This document shows, in pieces, positions 44,330 to 52,037 of a stretch of 64,000 bases of DNA (its first letter is position 1; the number at the start of each line of letters is the position of its first letter). Position numbers and translations under genes: made by a program. The stretch lies in contig NZ_JAIUZR010000003.1 of the NCBI RefSeq assembly GCF_020171465.1, positions 1,302,001-1,366,000 of the forward strand, in the 5' to 3' direction. This stretch comes from Lutimonas saemankumensis (lineage in GTDB: Bacteria > Bacteroidota > Bacteroidia > Flavobacteriales > Flavobacteriaceae). The notes beneath the pieces are model-generated. The model saw only the letters and a program-made list of their open reading frames with translations. It searched no databases and was not told the DNA's origin.

Positions 44330-46573
44330 ATGAACAATTCACGCAGGTCATTTATCAAGCTTTCTGCCCTGGGAGCAAGTGGTGTGGCTTTATCTTCTGC
44401 AGCATTTAGTGCAATTCCCATAAAAGACACAATAAATTCCGGAGTAGCTAAAATCGATCCTTTGCCGCTCAAAAGAACGGCTACTTATTGTGAGGTCTGT
44501 TTTTGGAAATGTGCAGCCTGGGCTTTTTCTGATGAACAAGGCACGATTCATAAGATCATTGGAAATCAAAATGACCCCCATTGTTTTGGGCGTTTGTGCC
44601 CAAGAGGAACCGGTGGGGTTGGAATGTACAGTGACAAGGACCGGTTAAAACACCCCTTGATTCGAACCGAAATCAATGGCAAACAGGAATTTAAAGAGGC
44701 CAGCTGGGAAGAGGCCCTGAATTTAGTTGCCAGTAAAATGCAAACCATAAAAGACCAATACGGGCCCGAATCTATGGCTTTGATCAAACACGGCTCGCCC
44801 GGAAGTCACCTTGAACACCTATTTAAGGCATATGGTTCTGACACAATCGCTGAGCCCGCTTATGCCCAGTGTAGGGGCCCACGAGAAACTGGTTTTGGAC
44901 TGACTTTTGGTTCCTGGGTAGGTTCTCCCGAACCCACTGATATCAGAGATACAAAATGTCTCGTACTCATTGGCTCTCATTTAGGTGAAAATATGCATAA
45001 CAGTCAGGTTCAGGAAATGTCCGATGCCATTGACAACGGAGCAAAGATCATAACAGTGGATCCAAGGTTCTCAACGGTTGCCAGTAAATCACAGTTTTGG
45101 CTCCCTATCAAACCGTCTACGGATATAGCGCTCCTCCTCTCATGGATGCATGTTTTGATTTATGAGGATCTCTACAACAAAGAGTATGTAGAAAAATATG
45201 GTCATGGTTTTAAAGCGCTTAAAAAGCATGTCAAACCATTCAGCCCGGAATGGGCCTATGGTATCACGGCCATTAAACCTGATCAAATCAGGAAAACTGC
45301 AAGAGCCATGGCCGCCGCGGCACCTTCAACAATTGTTCATCCCGGTAGGCATGTTACCTGGTACGGAGATGATTCCCAACGTGCAAGAGCCGTTGCCATT
45401 CTTAATGGCCTTCTGGGATCATGGGGAAACAAGGGTGGCTTTTATTTTAAAGAAAAAATCAAAATTCCAAAATACCCACATCCAAAATACCCACATCCAA
45501 AATGGGGATGGAAAGAGATCGGCGAAAAATTTCCATTTGCCGAAATGGGAAATACAACCGAAGTTATCAAAGCTTCTATAGCATCTGAAAATCAAAAATA
45601 TCCCATTAAGGGATGGTTTGTGGCAGGAACAAATCTGGTTGCTTCCGTACCTCAAAAAAACATCATTGAGAAAGCCGTTGAATCACTCGAATTTATTGTG
45701 GTTATGGATACCATGCCCATGGAAATTACAGGCTATGCAGATGTAATACTCCCGGAATGCACCTATCTGGAACGCTATGACGGGTTGCGATCATCTCCTA
45801 ACAGAGAACCTTCAGTTGCTTTAAGAGCCCCTGCCGTGGAACCTCAATACAACACGAAGCCTGCCTGGTGGATGGCGAAAGAATTAGGAAATCGTCTTGG
45901 GCTAGCCGATTATTTTGACTTTGAAAATATTGAAGAAGTGCTGGACTGGCAACTTAAGCAGATCGGCAGCTCGCTTAAAGAAATGAAAAAAATTGGTGTG
46001 AAAAATTTCAAGAGAAAATCGGGCCCTCTCTATCTGGAAAAAGGGAAACCTTATGAATTTCCGACCCAATCAGGAAAAATCGAATTTTATTCAGAGGAAC
46101 TGGCCGGCATGGGACTTGATCCAATGCCCGTATACACTCCTCATGAAACGCCTGATTCCGGATTTTACAGACTTAACTATGGAAGATCTCCAATGCACAC
46201 CTTCAGCAGAACCATCAACAATCCGAATCTAAGCGACTTAACGGATGAAAATACACTTTGGGTGAACCCAAAGGTTGCAAGAATAGAAAATTTGAAAAAG
46301 GGCCAGGAAGTCTGGCTCGAAAATCAGGATGGAATAGTATCGCAGTTTCCGATTAAAGTTCGCGTTACGGAAAGAATTCGATGGGACTCGGTTTATATGT
46401 ACCATGGTTTTGGACATAATAATAAAAAATTATCCAGAGCCCATGGAAAAGGAATCAGCGATACTGATATGATAACAAGAATCAAGGTTGATCCGCTAAT
46501 GGGTGGAACAGGCATGCGAGGTAATTTTGTAAAAATCCATGCTGAAAACCCGGCAAAAGAAGTACTGATATGA
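44330..46573 (+). CDS. Molybdopterin oxidoreductase, PsrA/PhsA type catalytic subunit
   Basis: A 747-residue protein of the DMSO-reductase superfamily. A twin-arginine signal (SRRSFIKLSA) sends it folded to the periplasm. C54-x2-C57-x3-C61 with C90 forms the Fe-S site, and C181 in AYAQCRGPRETGF is at the place of the cysteine molybdenum ligand of polysulfide and thiosulfate reductases. The length matches PsrA/PhsA (about 760) better than TtrA or SoeA (near 1000). Residues around 380-390 include a short in-frame repeat (KYPHP twice). The B-subunit gene overlaps it by 4 bases. The likely substrate is polysulfide, thiosulfate or tetrathionate; the direction of reaction is not known. Confidence 0.88.
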   Translation: MNNSRRSFIKLSALGASGVALSSAAFSAIPIKDTINSGVAKIDPLPLKRTATYCEVCFWKCAAWAFSDEQGTIHKIIGNQNDPHCFGRLCPRGTGGVGMYSDKDRLKHPLIRTEINGKQEFKEASWEEALNLVASKMQTIKDQYGPESMALIKHGSPGSHLEHLFKAYGSDTIAEPAYAQCRGPRETGFGLTFGSWVGSPEPTDIRDTKCLVLIGSHLGENMHNSQVQEMSDAIDNGAKIITVDPRFSTVASKSQFWLPIKPSTDIALLLSWMHVLIYEDLYNKEYVEKYGHGFKALKKHVKPFSPEWAYGITAIKPDQIRKTARAMAAAAPSTIVHPGRHVTWYGDDSQRARAVAILNGLLGSWGNKGGFYFKEKIKIPKYPHPKYPHPKWGWKEIGEKFPFAEMGNTTEVIKASIASENQKYPIKGWFVAGTNLVASVPQKNIIEKAVESLEFIVVMDTMPMEITGYADVILPECTYLERYDGLRSSPNREPSVALRAPAVEPQYNTKPAWWMAKELGNRLGLADYFDFENIEEVLDWQLKQIGSSLKEMKKIGVKNFKRKSGPLYLEKGKPYEFPTQSGKIEFYSEELAGMGLDPMPVYTPHETPDSGFYRLNYGRSPMHTFSRTINNPNLSDLTDENTLWVNPKVARIENLKKGQEVWLENQDGIVSQFPIKVRVTERIRWDSVYMYHGFGHNNKKLSRAHGKGISDTDMITRIKVDPLMGGTGMRGNFVKIHAENPAKEVLI
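45467..45503 (+). repeat. In-frame 15-bp tandem duplication inside the molybdoenzyme gene
   Basis: The unit CCAAAATACCCACAT occurs twice in direct succession (45467-45481 and 45482-45496), with a partial third copy CCAAAAT. It adds five residues (KYPHP) twice in a surface-like, Lys/Pro-rich part of the protein. Confidence 0.9.
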
Positions 46574-47103
46574 AATATGCAATGGTCATAGACACCTTAA
46601 AATGTGTGGGTTGCAGCGATTGTGTCGTTGCATGTCAAACTGAAAACCAGGTTCCTGTCGGTTATTGTCGTGACTGGGTTACTGAATCTGTAAACGGAAG
46701 TTATCCGAAGCTCAATTTGGAATTAAAATCAGAACGTTGTAATCAATGTGACAATGCACCTTGTGTCCGTTGTTGCCCAACCGGTGCAAGTCATAAAACT
46801 GAAGGAGGAATAGTTTTGGTTAAGGCTGATGAATGTATTGGTTGCGGTGCCTGTATCGCTTCTTGTCCTTATGATGCCAGATATCAGCACCCTGATGGCT
46901 ACGTTGACAAATGTACTTTTTGTGCCCACAGGCTCAAAGAAGGCCAACTCCCCGCCTGTGTGTCTGTCTGTCCTACAAAATGCATGTATTTTGGAGATAT
47001 TGAAGATCCTACCAGCAAAGTTTCTCATCTCCTAAAATCCAGAAAATATAAAGTTCTGGCTCCTGAAGCCGGAACCAAACCGAATGTTTATTATCTAATT
47101 TGA
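46570..47103 (+). CDS. Four-cluster ferredoxin-like electron-transfer subunit, PsrB/PhsB type
   Basis: A 177-residue Fe-S protein with four cysteine clusters: CVGCSDCVVAC, CNQCDNAPCVRCC, CIGCGACIASCPYDAR, and CTFCAHRLKEGQLPAC with later CPTKC. These carry four [4Fe-4S] centres that connect the catalytic subunit to the membrane subunit. No signal peptide; it is expected to be exported with the Tat-bearing partner. It overlaps the upstream gene by 4 bases and lies 11 bases before the membrane subunit gene. Confidence 0.93.
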   Translation: MKYAMVIDTLKCVGCSDCVVACQTENQVPVGYCRDWVTESVNGSYPKLNLELKSERCNQCDNAPCVRCCPTGASHKTEGGIVLVKADECIGCGACIASCPYDARYQHPDGYVDKCTFCAHRLKEGQLPACVSVCPTKCMYFGDIEDPTSKVSHLLKSRKYKVLAPEAGTKPNVYYLI

Positions 47104-47114
47104 CATATTGAATC

Positions 47115-48056
47115 ATGCAAGAAGAACTATTCATAAGCGGAAGAAATATACCAAAGATCGATCCATCCCTGGAGGTCTGGCATTTTCCGATATCCCTCTA
47201 TCTATTCTTAGGGGGCATGGCAGCCGGAATCATTTTCTTTGCTTCGCTTTTTACAATCCTGGGAAAAGAAAAAAAAGTGCAAACAGCCATAAAACCCGCA
47301 ATGATCATTGTACTATTTGCCCTAAGTATCGGCTTAATTGCATTATTTTATGACCTTACCCACAAACTATATGTTTGGAGGCTATATACTACCCTAAGAG
47401 TTGAATCCCCGATGTCCTGGGGGGCCTGGGTACTTTTGTTTGTCACAGTCGCCAGCTTCTTATGGGTATTCAGCTATTTTTCCGAATTGTTCCCAAAGTG
47501 GTCCATTAAAACAGGTTGGCTTAAAAACTTTGAACGCTACCTGATCAATCACAGGAAGCAACTGGCGATCATACTGTTGCCTCTTTCTATAATTCTGGGA
47601 ATCTACACGGGGATACTGCTGTCTGCATTTAATGCAAGGCCTTTATGGAATAATGCCATTTTGGGGCCTTTGTTTCTTGTTTCGGGCTTGTCAACCGGAG
47701 CTGCCTGTATCATTTTATTCTCCCGAGATCATATTGAAAGAAAGCTGTTCAGTAAAATAGACCTGGCTTTAATCATTATTGAACTTGCCCTTATTGCTCA
47801 TATGCTAATGGGAATGTATGCGGGTTCAGCAGTTCAACTCGAAGCCCTTGACATACTGATTAGAGGAGAATATACCGTCATGTTTTTTGTATTTGTCATC
47901 TTATTAGGGTTGATGGTTCCAGCCCTCCTTGAAAGTATTGAGTTATTAGGATTTAAAGTTCCGGTGGCCATTCCCGCGCTATTAATCCTAATTGGAGGAC
48001 TGATATTCAGGATGGTAATGATCGAAGCAGGTCAGTTAACTAGATACTTATATTGA
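47115..48056 (+). CDS. NrfD/PsrC-family membrane quinone subunit
   Basis: A 313-residue protein with eight or so membrane helices. It begins with a periplasmic-side segment and WHFPISLYLFLGGMAAGI, the usual NrfD/PsrC start. It couples quinone oxidation or reduction to the Fe-S subunit. The length is close to PsrC (317), supporting a PsrABC-type complex without a b-type haem subunit. The next gene begins 3 bases later. Confidence 0.9.
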   Translation: MQEELFISGRNIPKIDPSLEVWHFPISLYLFLGGMAAGIIFFASLFTILGKEKKVQTAIKPAMIIVLFALSIGLIALFYDLTHKLYVWRLYTTLRVESPMSWGAWVLLFVTVASFLWVFSYFSELFPKWSIKTGWLKNFERYLINHRKQLAIILLPLSIILGIYTGILLSAFNARPLWNNAILGPLFLVSGLSTGAACIILFSRDHIERKLFSKIDLALIIIELALIAHMLMGMYAGSAVQLEALDILIRGEYTVMFFVFVILLGLMVPALLESIELLGFKVPVAIPALLILIGGLIFRMVMIEAGQLTRYLY

Positions 48057-48059
48057 GAC

Positions 48060-48590
48060 ATGGAAAAGAAAGAAAATCAAAATCGGCACATATACTGGAA
48101 CCCTTATTTCGGTGGCTTCCTTTTAGGTCTGCTTATCCTGTTCACCTTTTATGTAACCGGGAGAGGTCTTGGAGCCAGTGGAGCTTTAAAAAGCAGCGTT
48201 GTAACAGTTGTCAATAAAGTATCTCCCGAGCACAGTGAAAGTAACGCCTACTACAGCAAGTTTCTGAAAGGATCAAATTCTCCGATGAATAACTGGCTTG
48301 TCTTTGAGGCGATAGGTGTAATCATGGGAGCTTTTCTTTCAGGTGTACTTACCGGAAGAATTCAATGGCGAACCCAGCATTCCCCTAAAATTACAGCCAG
48401 AAGGCGCCTGGTATTTGCCTTGATAGGTGGATTGCTGTTCGGGTTTGGAGCGCAAATCACAAGAGGATGTACCAGTGGAGCCGCTTTGAGTGGTATTTCC
48501 ATGATGGCAACTGCAGGATTTATAAGTATGCTATCCATATTCGGTACCGGATATCTGGTAGCATATTTTTTTAGAAAAAACTGGATATAA
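48060..48590 (+). CDS. YeeE/YedE-family half-size transporter, first copy
   Basis: A 176-residue membrane protein with four or so helices. The key motif is ITRGCTSGAALSG with C137, matching the cysteine motifs that pass thiosulfate in the structurally known YeeE transporter. Full-size YeeE proteins hold two such halves; here the halves are separate genes 17 bases apart. Likely imports thiosulfate or another sulfur species, perhaps as a heterodimer with the next protein. Confidence 0.87.
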   Translation: MEKKENQNRHIYWNPYFGGFLLGLLILFTFYVTGRGLGASGALKSSVVTVVNKVSPEHSESNAYYSKFLKGSNSPMNNWLVFEAIGVIMGAFLSGVLTGRIQWRTQHSPKITARRRLVFALIGGLLFGFGAQITRGCTSGAALSGISMMATAGFISMLSIFGTGYLVAYFFRKNWI

Positions 48591-48607
48591 ACCACAAAAA
48601 AGAAATT

Positions 48608-49198
48608 ATGGGACCACTTATTCCAAATGAAATCATACCCGTTGAATGGAACTTTGTATTGGCAATTCTGATAGGAATGGCTTTTGGCTTCATCATGGAA
48701 GCGTCAGGATTTTCTTCCTCGAGGAAACTTGTCGGAGTTTTTTACGGTTATGACTTTGCCGTCCTTAAGGTATTTCTAACTGCCTGTCTGGTTTCTTTGA
48801 TTGGCCTGAGTTATATGAATTATCTGAACTGGATTGACCTGGATCAACTCTTTGTCCAGCCTACTTTTTTATGGGCATCCTTGATAGGAGGTGTTACAAT
48901 GGGAGTCGGATTTCTTGCAGGTGGATTTTGCCCCGGAACCAGTCTTTGCGCCGTTGGGATAGGAAAAATTGACGGGATTATATTTACTATCGGCCTTTTT
49001 ATAGGAATTTTAGTGTTTTCCGAATTATTTCATTGGATCGAACCCATTTATGAAGACTTTAATCTGGGACATGTTACCCTGGATGAAACTCTCGGAATAT
49101 CCAGAGAAACCATAATTTTTGGATTTACGCTGTTAGCCATACTTGCTTTTGCCGTTTCAGATCGAATCAGAAAACGTACAAAAAAAATATTCTACTAA
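48608..49198 (+). CDS. YeeE/YedE-family half-size transporter, second copy
   Basis: A 196-residue membrane protein with five or so helices. GFIMEASGFSSSRKLVG and GGFCPGTSLCAVGIGKIDG are the conserved motifs, with C108 and C114. It complements the previous half-size protein. The rhodanese-fold gene follows 11 bases later, so sulfur uptake and sulfur-carrier proteins are made together. Confidence 0.87.
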   Translation: MGPLIPNEIIPVEWNFVLAILIGMAFGFIMEASGFSSSRKLVGVFYGYDFAVLKVFLTACLVSLIGLSYMNYLNWIDLDQLFVQPTFLWASLIGGVTMGVGFLAGGFCPGTSLCAVGIGKIDGIIFTIGLFIGILVFSELFHWIEPIYEDFNLGHVTLDETLGISRETIIFGFTLLAILAFAVSDRIRKRTKKIFY

Positions 49199-49209
49199 AA
49201 CAAAACATC

Positions 49210-49878
49210 ATGTCTGCCACATACAAAACCAAAAGAATCCTTGTCAAAAGAAGCTATCAATTCCTGGCTGTTTTATTGATTCTTCTTGCAGCGGGCCTTT
49301 TTCTGCTTCCGGATATACAAAAACATGAAGGCCTTTCCCCGGAACACTATGTTAAGAACATGTTGAGCTCAGAAAGATATATAAGTTCTGATGAACTTGC
49401 TGACCGGATAATCAATCAGGATCCCGCTTTGCTCATTATAGATACAAGATCCCCCGAAGCATTTGAAAAATACAGTCTTCCGAATGCCATCAATATTCCG
49501 GTATCAGAAATATTCAACCCGGAAAACAATATGTATCTGGATCAGGAAGTATACGATATTGTTTTGTATTCAAATGATCATTTTTTTGCCGAAGAGGTAT
49601 GGATGATTGGAAACAGACTAGGATACCAAAGATTGTATGTGCTTCAAGGAGGCCTTAATGCCTGGTTTAATACGATCATCAAACCTCCGTTTCCGGATCA
49701 GACCATGCCTAATAAAGCTTTTGAATTGTATAATTTCAGAAAAGCAGCAGGCAAGTATTTTGGAGTTAATATGGATACCATTGAGGTCATAACAAAAATT
49801 AAAGTGGCTCCAGAACCTAAAAAAAAGGTGGTTCCAAAACCGAAGAAAAAGAAACGGATGCCTGAGGGTGGATGTTAG
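49210..49878 (+). CDS. Membrane-anchored degenerate rhodanese with C-terminal MPEGGC, copy 1
   Basis: A 222-residue protein with an N-terminal anchor (FLAVLLILLAAGLFLL, residues 18-33) and a rhodanese domain (LLIIDTRSPEAFEKYSLPNAINIP). The catalytic loop reads VLYSNDHFFAEEV, so the cysteine is gone. The chain ends in a Lys/Pro-rich arm and MPEGGC; C222 is the only cysteine in the protein. The arm is expected in the periplasm. By design it looks like a tethered single-thiol carrier, perhaps of sulfane sulfur, but this is inference. Confidence 0.82.
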   Translation: MSATYKTKRILVKRSYQFLAVLLILLAAGLFLLPDIQKHEGLSPEHYVKNMLSSERYISSDELADRIINQDPALLIIDTRSPEAFEKYSLPNAINIPVSEIFNPENNMYLDQEVYDIVLYSNDHFFAEEVWMIGNRLGYQRLYVLQGGLNAWFNTIIKPPFPDQTMPNKAFELYNFRKAAGKYFGVNMDTIEVITKIKVAPEPKKKVVPKPKKKKRMPEGGC

Positions 49879-49929
49879 AAACAATAAGATATATGAATTG
49901 AATGATTTAGCTTACTCCAATAATAGATT

Positions 49930-50556
49930 ATGAAAGAATTAGAAAAAACCAAGAGAATATCAATTTCAGCAATTCTCTTTTTACTCGTCCTCGTTGTTGG
50001 TTTCGTAACGATTAGAAAACCTGATGTGTTTTTCACGAAGGACTCAGATCACACCCTTCAGTTTTTAAATGATGACGCTTATATTATTCAGCTTGATTCG
50101 CTTGCTTTAATGGAGAAAGGGTCTTATTTGTTGATCGACAATAGAAGTAATTTTGAATACACAAAAGGACATATGGTCGATGCTGTTAATATTCCCCAAA
50201 ATCAGATTTTAAAAAAAGAGTATCTCGATGTTATAAAAAATGCCGCGGCAAACAATAAAACGATCATTATATATAATGAAACTCCTGAGATAGCTAACAA
50301 TTCATGTCTGCTTTTGTATCAGCTTGGCATTGAGAATTTAAAGCTACTTGCAGTAGATGCCTATTACCAGAGTGAAACCTTTAAAATTGTCGACAACACA
50401 ATTGAGGATCCATTGTACGATTATGCTCAAACCATGAAAGAAGCGGGAATTGCCCCGGTGAAGAAAATAATACAAAAACAAAAAACTTTACCTCAAAAGA
50501 AAAAAGTTGTTACGAAACCCAAAAAGAAGAAGAAAATGCCGGAAGGAGGATGTTAA
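49930..50556 (+). CDS. Membrane-anchored degenerate rhodanese with C-terminal MPEGGC, copy 2
   Basis: A 208-residue paralogue of the preceding protein in plan, not in close sequence: an anchor (residues 11-28), a rhodanese domain (LIDNRSNFEYTKGHMVDAVNIP), a Lys-rich arm and MPEGGC. The catalytic loop is IIYNETPEIA, without cysteine. Apart from C208 there is one cysteine, C126, in a helix. It ends the operon; a strong terminator follows. Function as in copy 1, inferred. Confidence 0.82.
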   Translation: MKELEKTKRISISAILFLLVLVVGFVTIRKPDVFFTKDSDHTLQFLNDDAYIIQLDSLALMEKGSYLLIDNRSNFEYTKGHMVDAVNIPQNQILKKEYLDVIKNAAANNKTIIIYNETPEIANNSCLLLYQLGIENLKLLAVDAYYQSETFKIVDNTIEDPLYDYAQTMKEAGIAPVKKIIQKQKTLPQKKKVVTKPKKKKKMPEGGC

Positions 50557-50597
50557 AATGCGAATCCTTAGGCTAAGTTAGTTGATTGTTTTGTTAA

Positions 50598-50630
50598 ATG
50601 CCCTGCTCTTTGCAGGGCATTTTTTTTTTA
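50598..50630 (+). terminator. Terminator of the molybdoenzyme-YeeE-rhodanese operon
   Basis: Perfect 9-bp GC-rich stem ATGCCCTGC / GCAGGGCAT with a 5-base loop and a run of nine T, about 40 bases after the last stop. It ends a seven-gene operon that starts at 44330. Confidence 0.93.
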
Positions 50631-50810
50631 AAAAAAATTGAAAGAACAGAGCCTGATTCGCCGATTTCTAAGTCAATTTTTAGTGTATAATTTTGGATTG
50701 TTTAGCCATGAACCCATGGAATGAAACCTTATCTCATATCAGATTATACCCATTGCTGTATCAAGGTAAATAATATCTAAACAATTGCCTTCTAAGCAAC
50801 TGATTATATG

Positions 50811-50852
50811 GTTGTTACATACTGTTCATAAGGAATTAAAAGAAGTAACAAC
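50811..50852. repeat. Inverted repeat GTTGTTAC / GTAACAAC
   Basis: Two perfect 8-bp arms 26 bases apart. Each arm contains the GTTAC/GTAAC half-site seen in the Crp/Fnr-like palindromes, so they may be isolated half-sites for the same protein. Confidence 0.5.
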
Positions 50853-50866
50853 GGTATCTTTTTTAT

Positions 50867-50880
50867 GTAACCTATGCTAC
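50867..50880. promoter_or_regulatory. Crp/Fnr-like site before the exported rhodanese genes
   Basis: GTAACCTATGCTAC fits GTNAC-N4-GTNAC with one mismatch (GCTAC for GTTAC). It compares with GTAACAAATGTTAC before the regulator gene. 120 bases before the start codon. Confidence 0.5.
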
Positions 50881-50897
50881 TAAGCAAACTCATTCTG

Positions 50898-50930
50898 TAT
50901 TAACATTTCATGAGAAATATCATGTTAATA
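50898..50930. repeat. Inverted repeat TATTAACAT / ATGTTAATA
   Basis: Perfect 9-bp arms with a 15-base spacer, itself partly self-complementary. Its centre lies 32 bases before a -7-like element, close to an activator or operator position. Could also form an RNA hairpin if transcribed. Confidence 0.5.
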
Positions 50931-50999
50931 TGCTTACTCCAAAATTATTTTTAGGTCAAGTATAAACAGATAAATTATTGAATTTTAAAATTTTACATC

Positions 51000-52001
51000 A
51001 TGAGAAAACTATCTTTTATTCTCGTAATTATGCTTTTGCCTGCTTGGATTTTACTAAGCGGATTTAAAGCAACCAATAGCAATTCTCTTACCGCAATTAA
51101 TCCCCCTGGTGAATTTGAAACCTTGTTGGCATATTTAGAATCCAACAGGCCATTCATCAATACCGATGCTGCACCTGCCCTGATATCGGCTGATGAGGTT
51201 AAAAAGAATCTCAAAAATCCGAAATATCAAATCATTGACATTCGAAGTGAAAGCTGGTTCGAATACGGTCACGTAAAAAATGCCGTAAATGTTCATCCCA
51301 CTCAACTTCTGAATCATTTTGAAAGCAGTATAGTTCCTTCCGATTTTGATAAAATCGTGCTAATCTGTTATTCAGGGCAGTCTGCAGCATATTTTACTAG
51401 TTTACTGAGAATTGCCGGGTATGACAATGTCTACAGTATGAACTGGGGAATGAGCTCATGGAGAGTGGATTTTGCTGAAAACTCCTGGTTGAAAAACACC
51501 TCTGACAGTTTTGTTTCCAAACTGGAAACCACCACAAATGATAAAGCTGAAAAGAATTCTAAACCTTCAATTAACACGGGTCAGAGTGAGGGTGAAAAGA
51601 TCTTAAGAGACCGTCTTCAAAAAGCCTTTGAAACTCCCTATAAGGAGTACATCGTGAAATCAAGTGATGTGTTTGAAAATCCTGACAAATATTACATCGT
51701 TGACTATACGGGATCAGAAAATTATGCCAAGGGTCATATACCTTCAGCTGTTCAGTACGACCCACAGGGATCTTTAAGTTCTGCCAATGATTTATTAACA
51801 CTTCCAACGGATAAAAGAATATTAGTATATGGTCCAACCGGCCAGGAAACAGCCTACGTAGTAGCCTATTTAAACATCCTGGGCTATGACGCTGGCAACC
51901 TTGCATATGGTGCCAACAGTTTTATGCACAAATCCTTAAAAGAAAATAACAGGGAAGCCTTCACTAAAAAACAAGTGAACATGTACCCGGTAATTGAATA
52001 A
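51000..52001 (+). CDS. Exported tandem rhodanese, first domain active-type
   Basis: A 333-residue protein with a signal peptide (residues 1-20 or so) and two rhodanese domains. Domain 1 has IIDIRSESWFEYGHVKNAVNVHP and the catalytic loop ICYSGQSAAY with C123. Domain 2 has IVDYTGSENYAKGHIPSAV, but its loop is VYGPTGQETAY, with glycine 278 in place of cysteine. So one active and one inactive domain, as in classic thiosulfate sulfurtransferases but in reverse order. Periplasmic; expected to move sulfane sulfur from thiosulfate or polysulfide to a thiol acceptor. Confidence 0.85.
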   Translation: MRKLSFILVIMLLPAWILLSGFKATNSNSLTAINPPGEFETLLAYLESNRPFINTDAAPALISADEVKKNLKNPKYQIIDIRSESWFEYGHVKNAVNVHPTQLLNHFESSIVPSDFDKIVLICYSGQSAAYFTSLLRIAGYDNVYSMNWGMSSWRVDFAENSWLKNTSDSFVSKLETTTNDKAEKNSKPSINTGQSEGEKILRDRLQKAFETPYKEYIVKSSDVFENPDKYYIVDYTGSENYAKGHIPSAVQYDPQGSLSSANDLLTLPTDKRILVYGPTGQETAYVVAYLNILGYDAGNLAYGANSFMHKSLKENNREAFTKKQVNMYPVIE

Positions 52002-52037
52002 GAAAAACTCAAAATACTATCTATAAATAAAATAATT

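Larger units (their letters stand above)
50631..50999 (+). promoter_or_regulatory. Long control region upstream of the exported rhodaneses
   Basis: A stretch of about 370 bases without a credible gene. It holds an inverted repeat (50811-50852), a Crp/Fnr-like site (50867-50880), a second inverted repeat (50898-50930) and a weak -7-like element TATTTTTA (50946-50953). I see nothing recognisable in 50631-50800. A small RNA cannot be excluded. Confidence 0.5.

Noticed and set aside
44330-47103. Assignment as tetrathionate reductase TtrA or sulfite dehydrogenase SoeABC
   Set aside because: The catalytic subunit (747 residues) is too short for these roughly 1000-residue proteins, and the C181 motif and subunit sizes fit PsrA/PhsA better. 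A phylogeny is needed to close the question.
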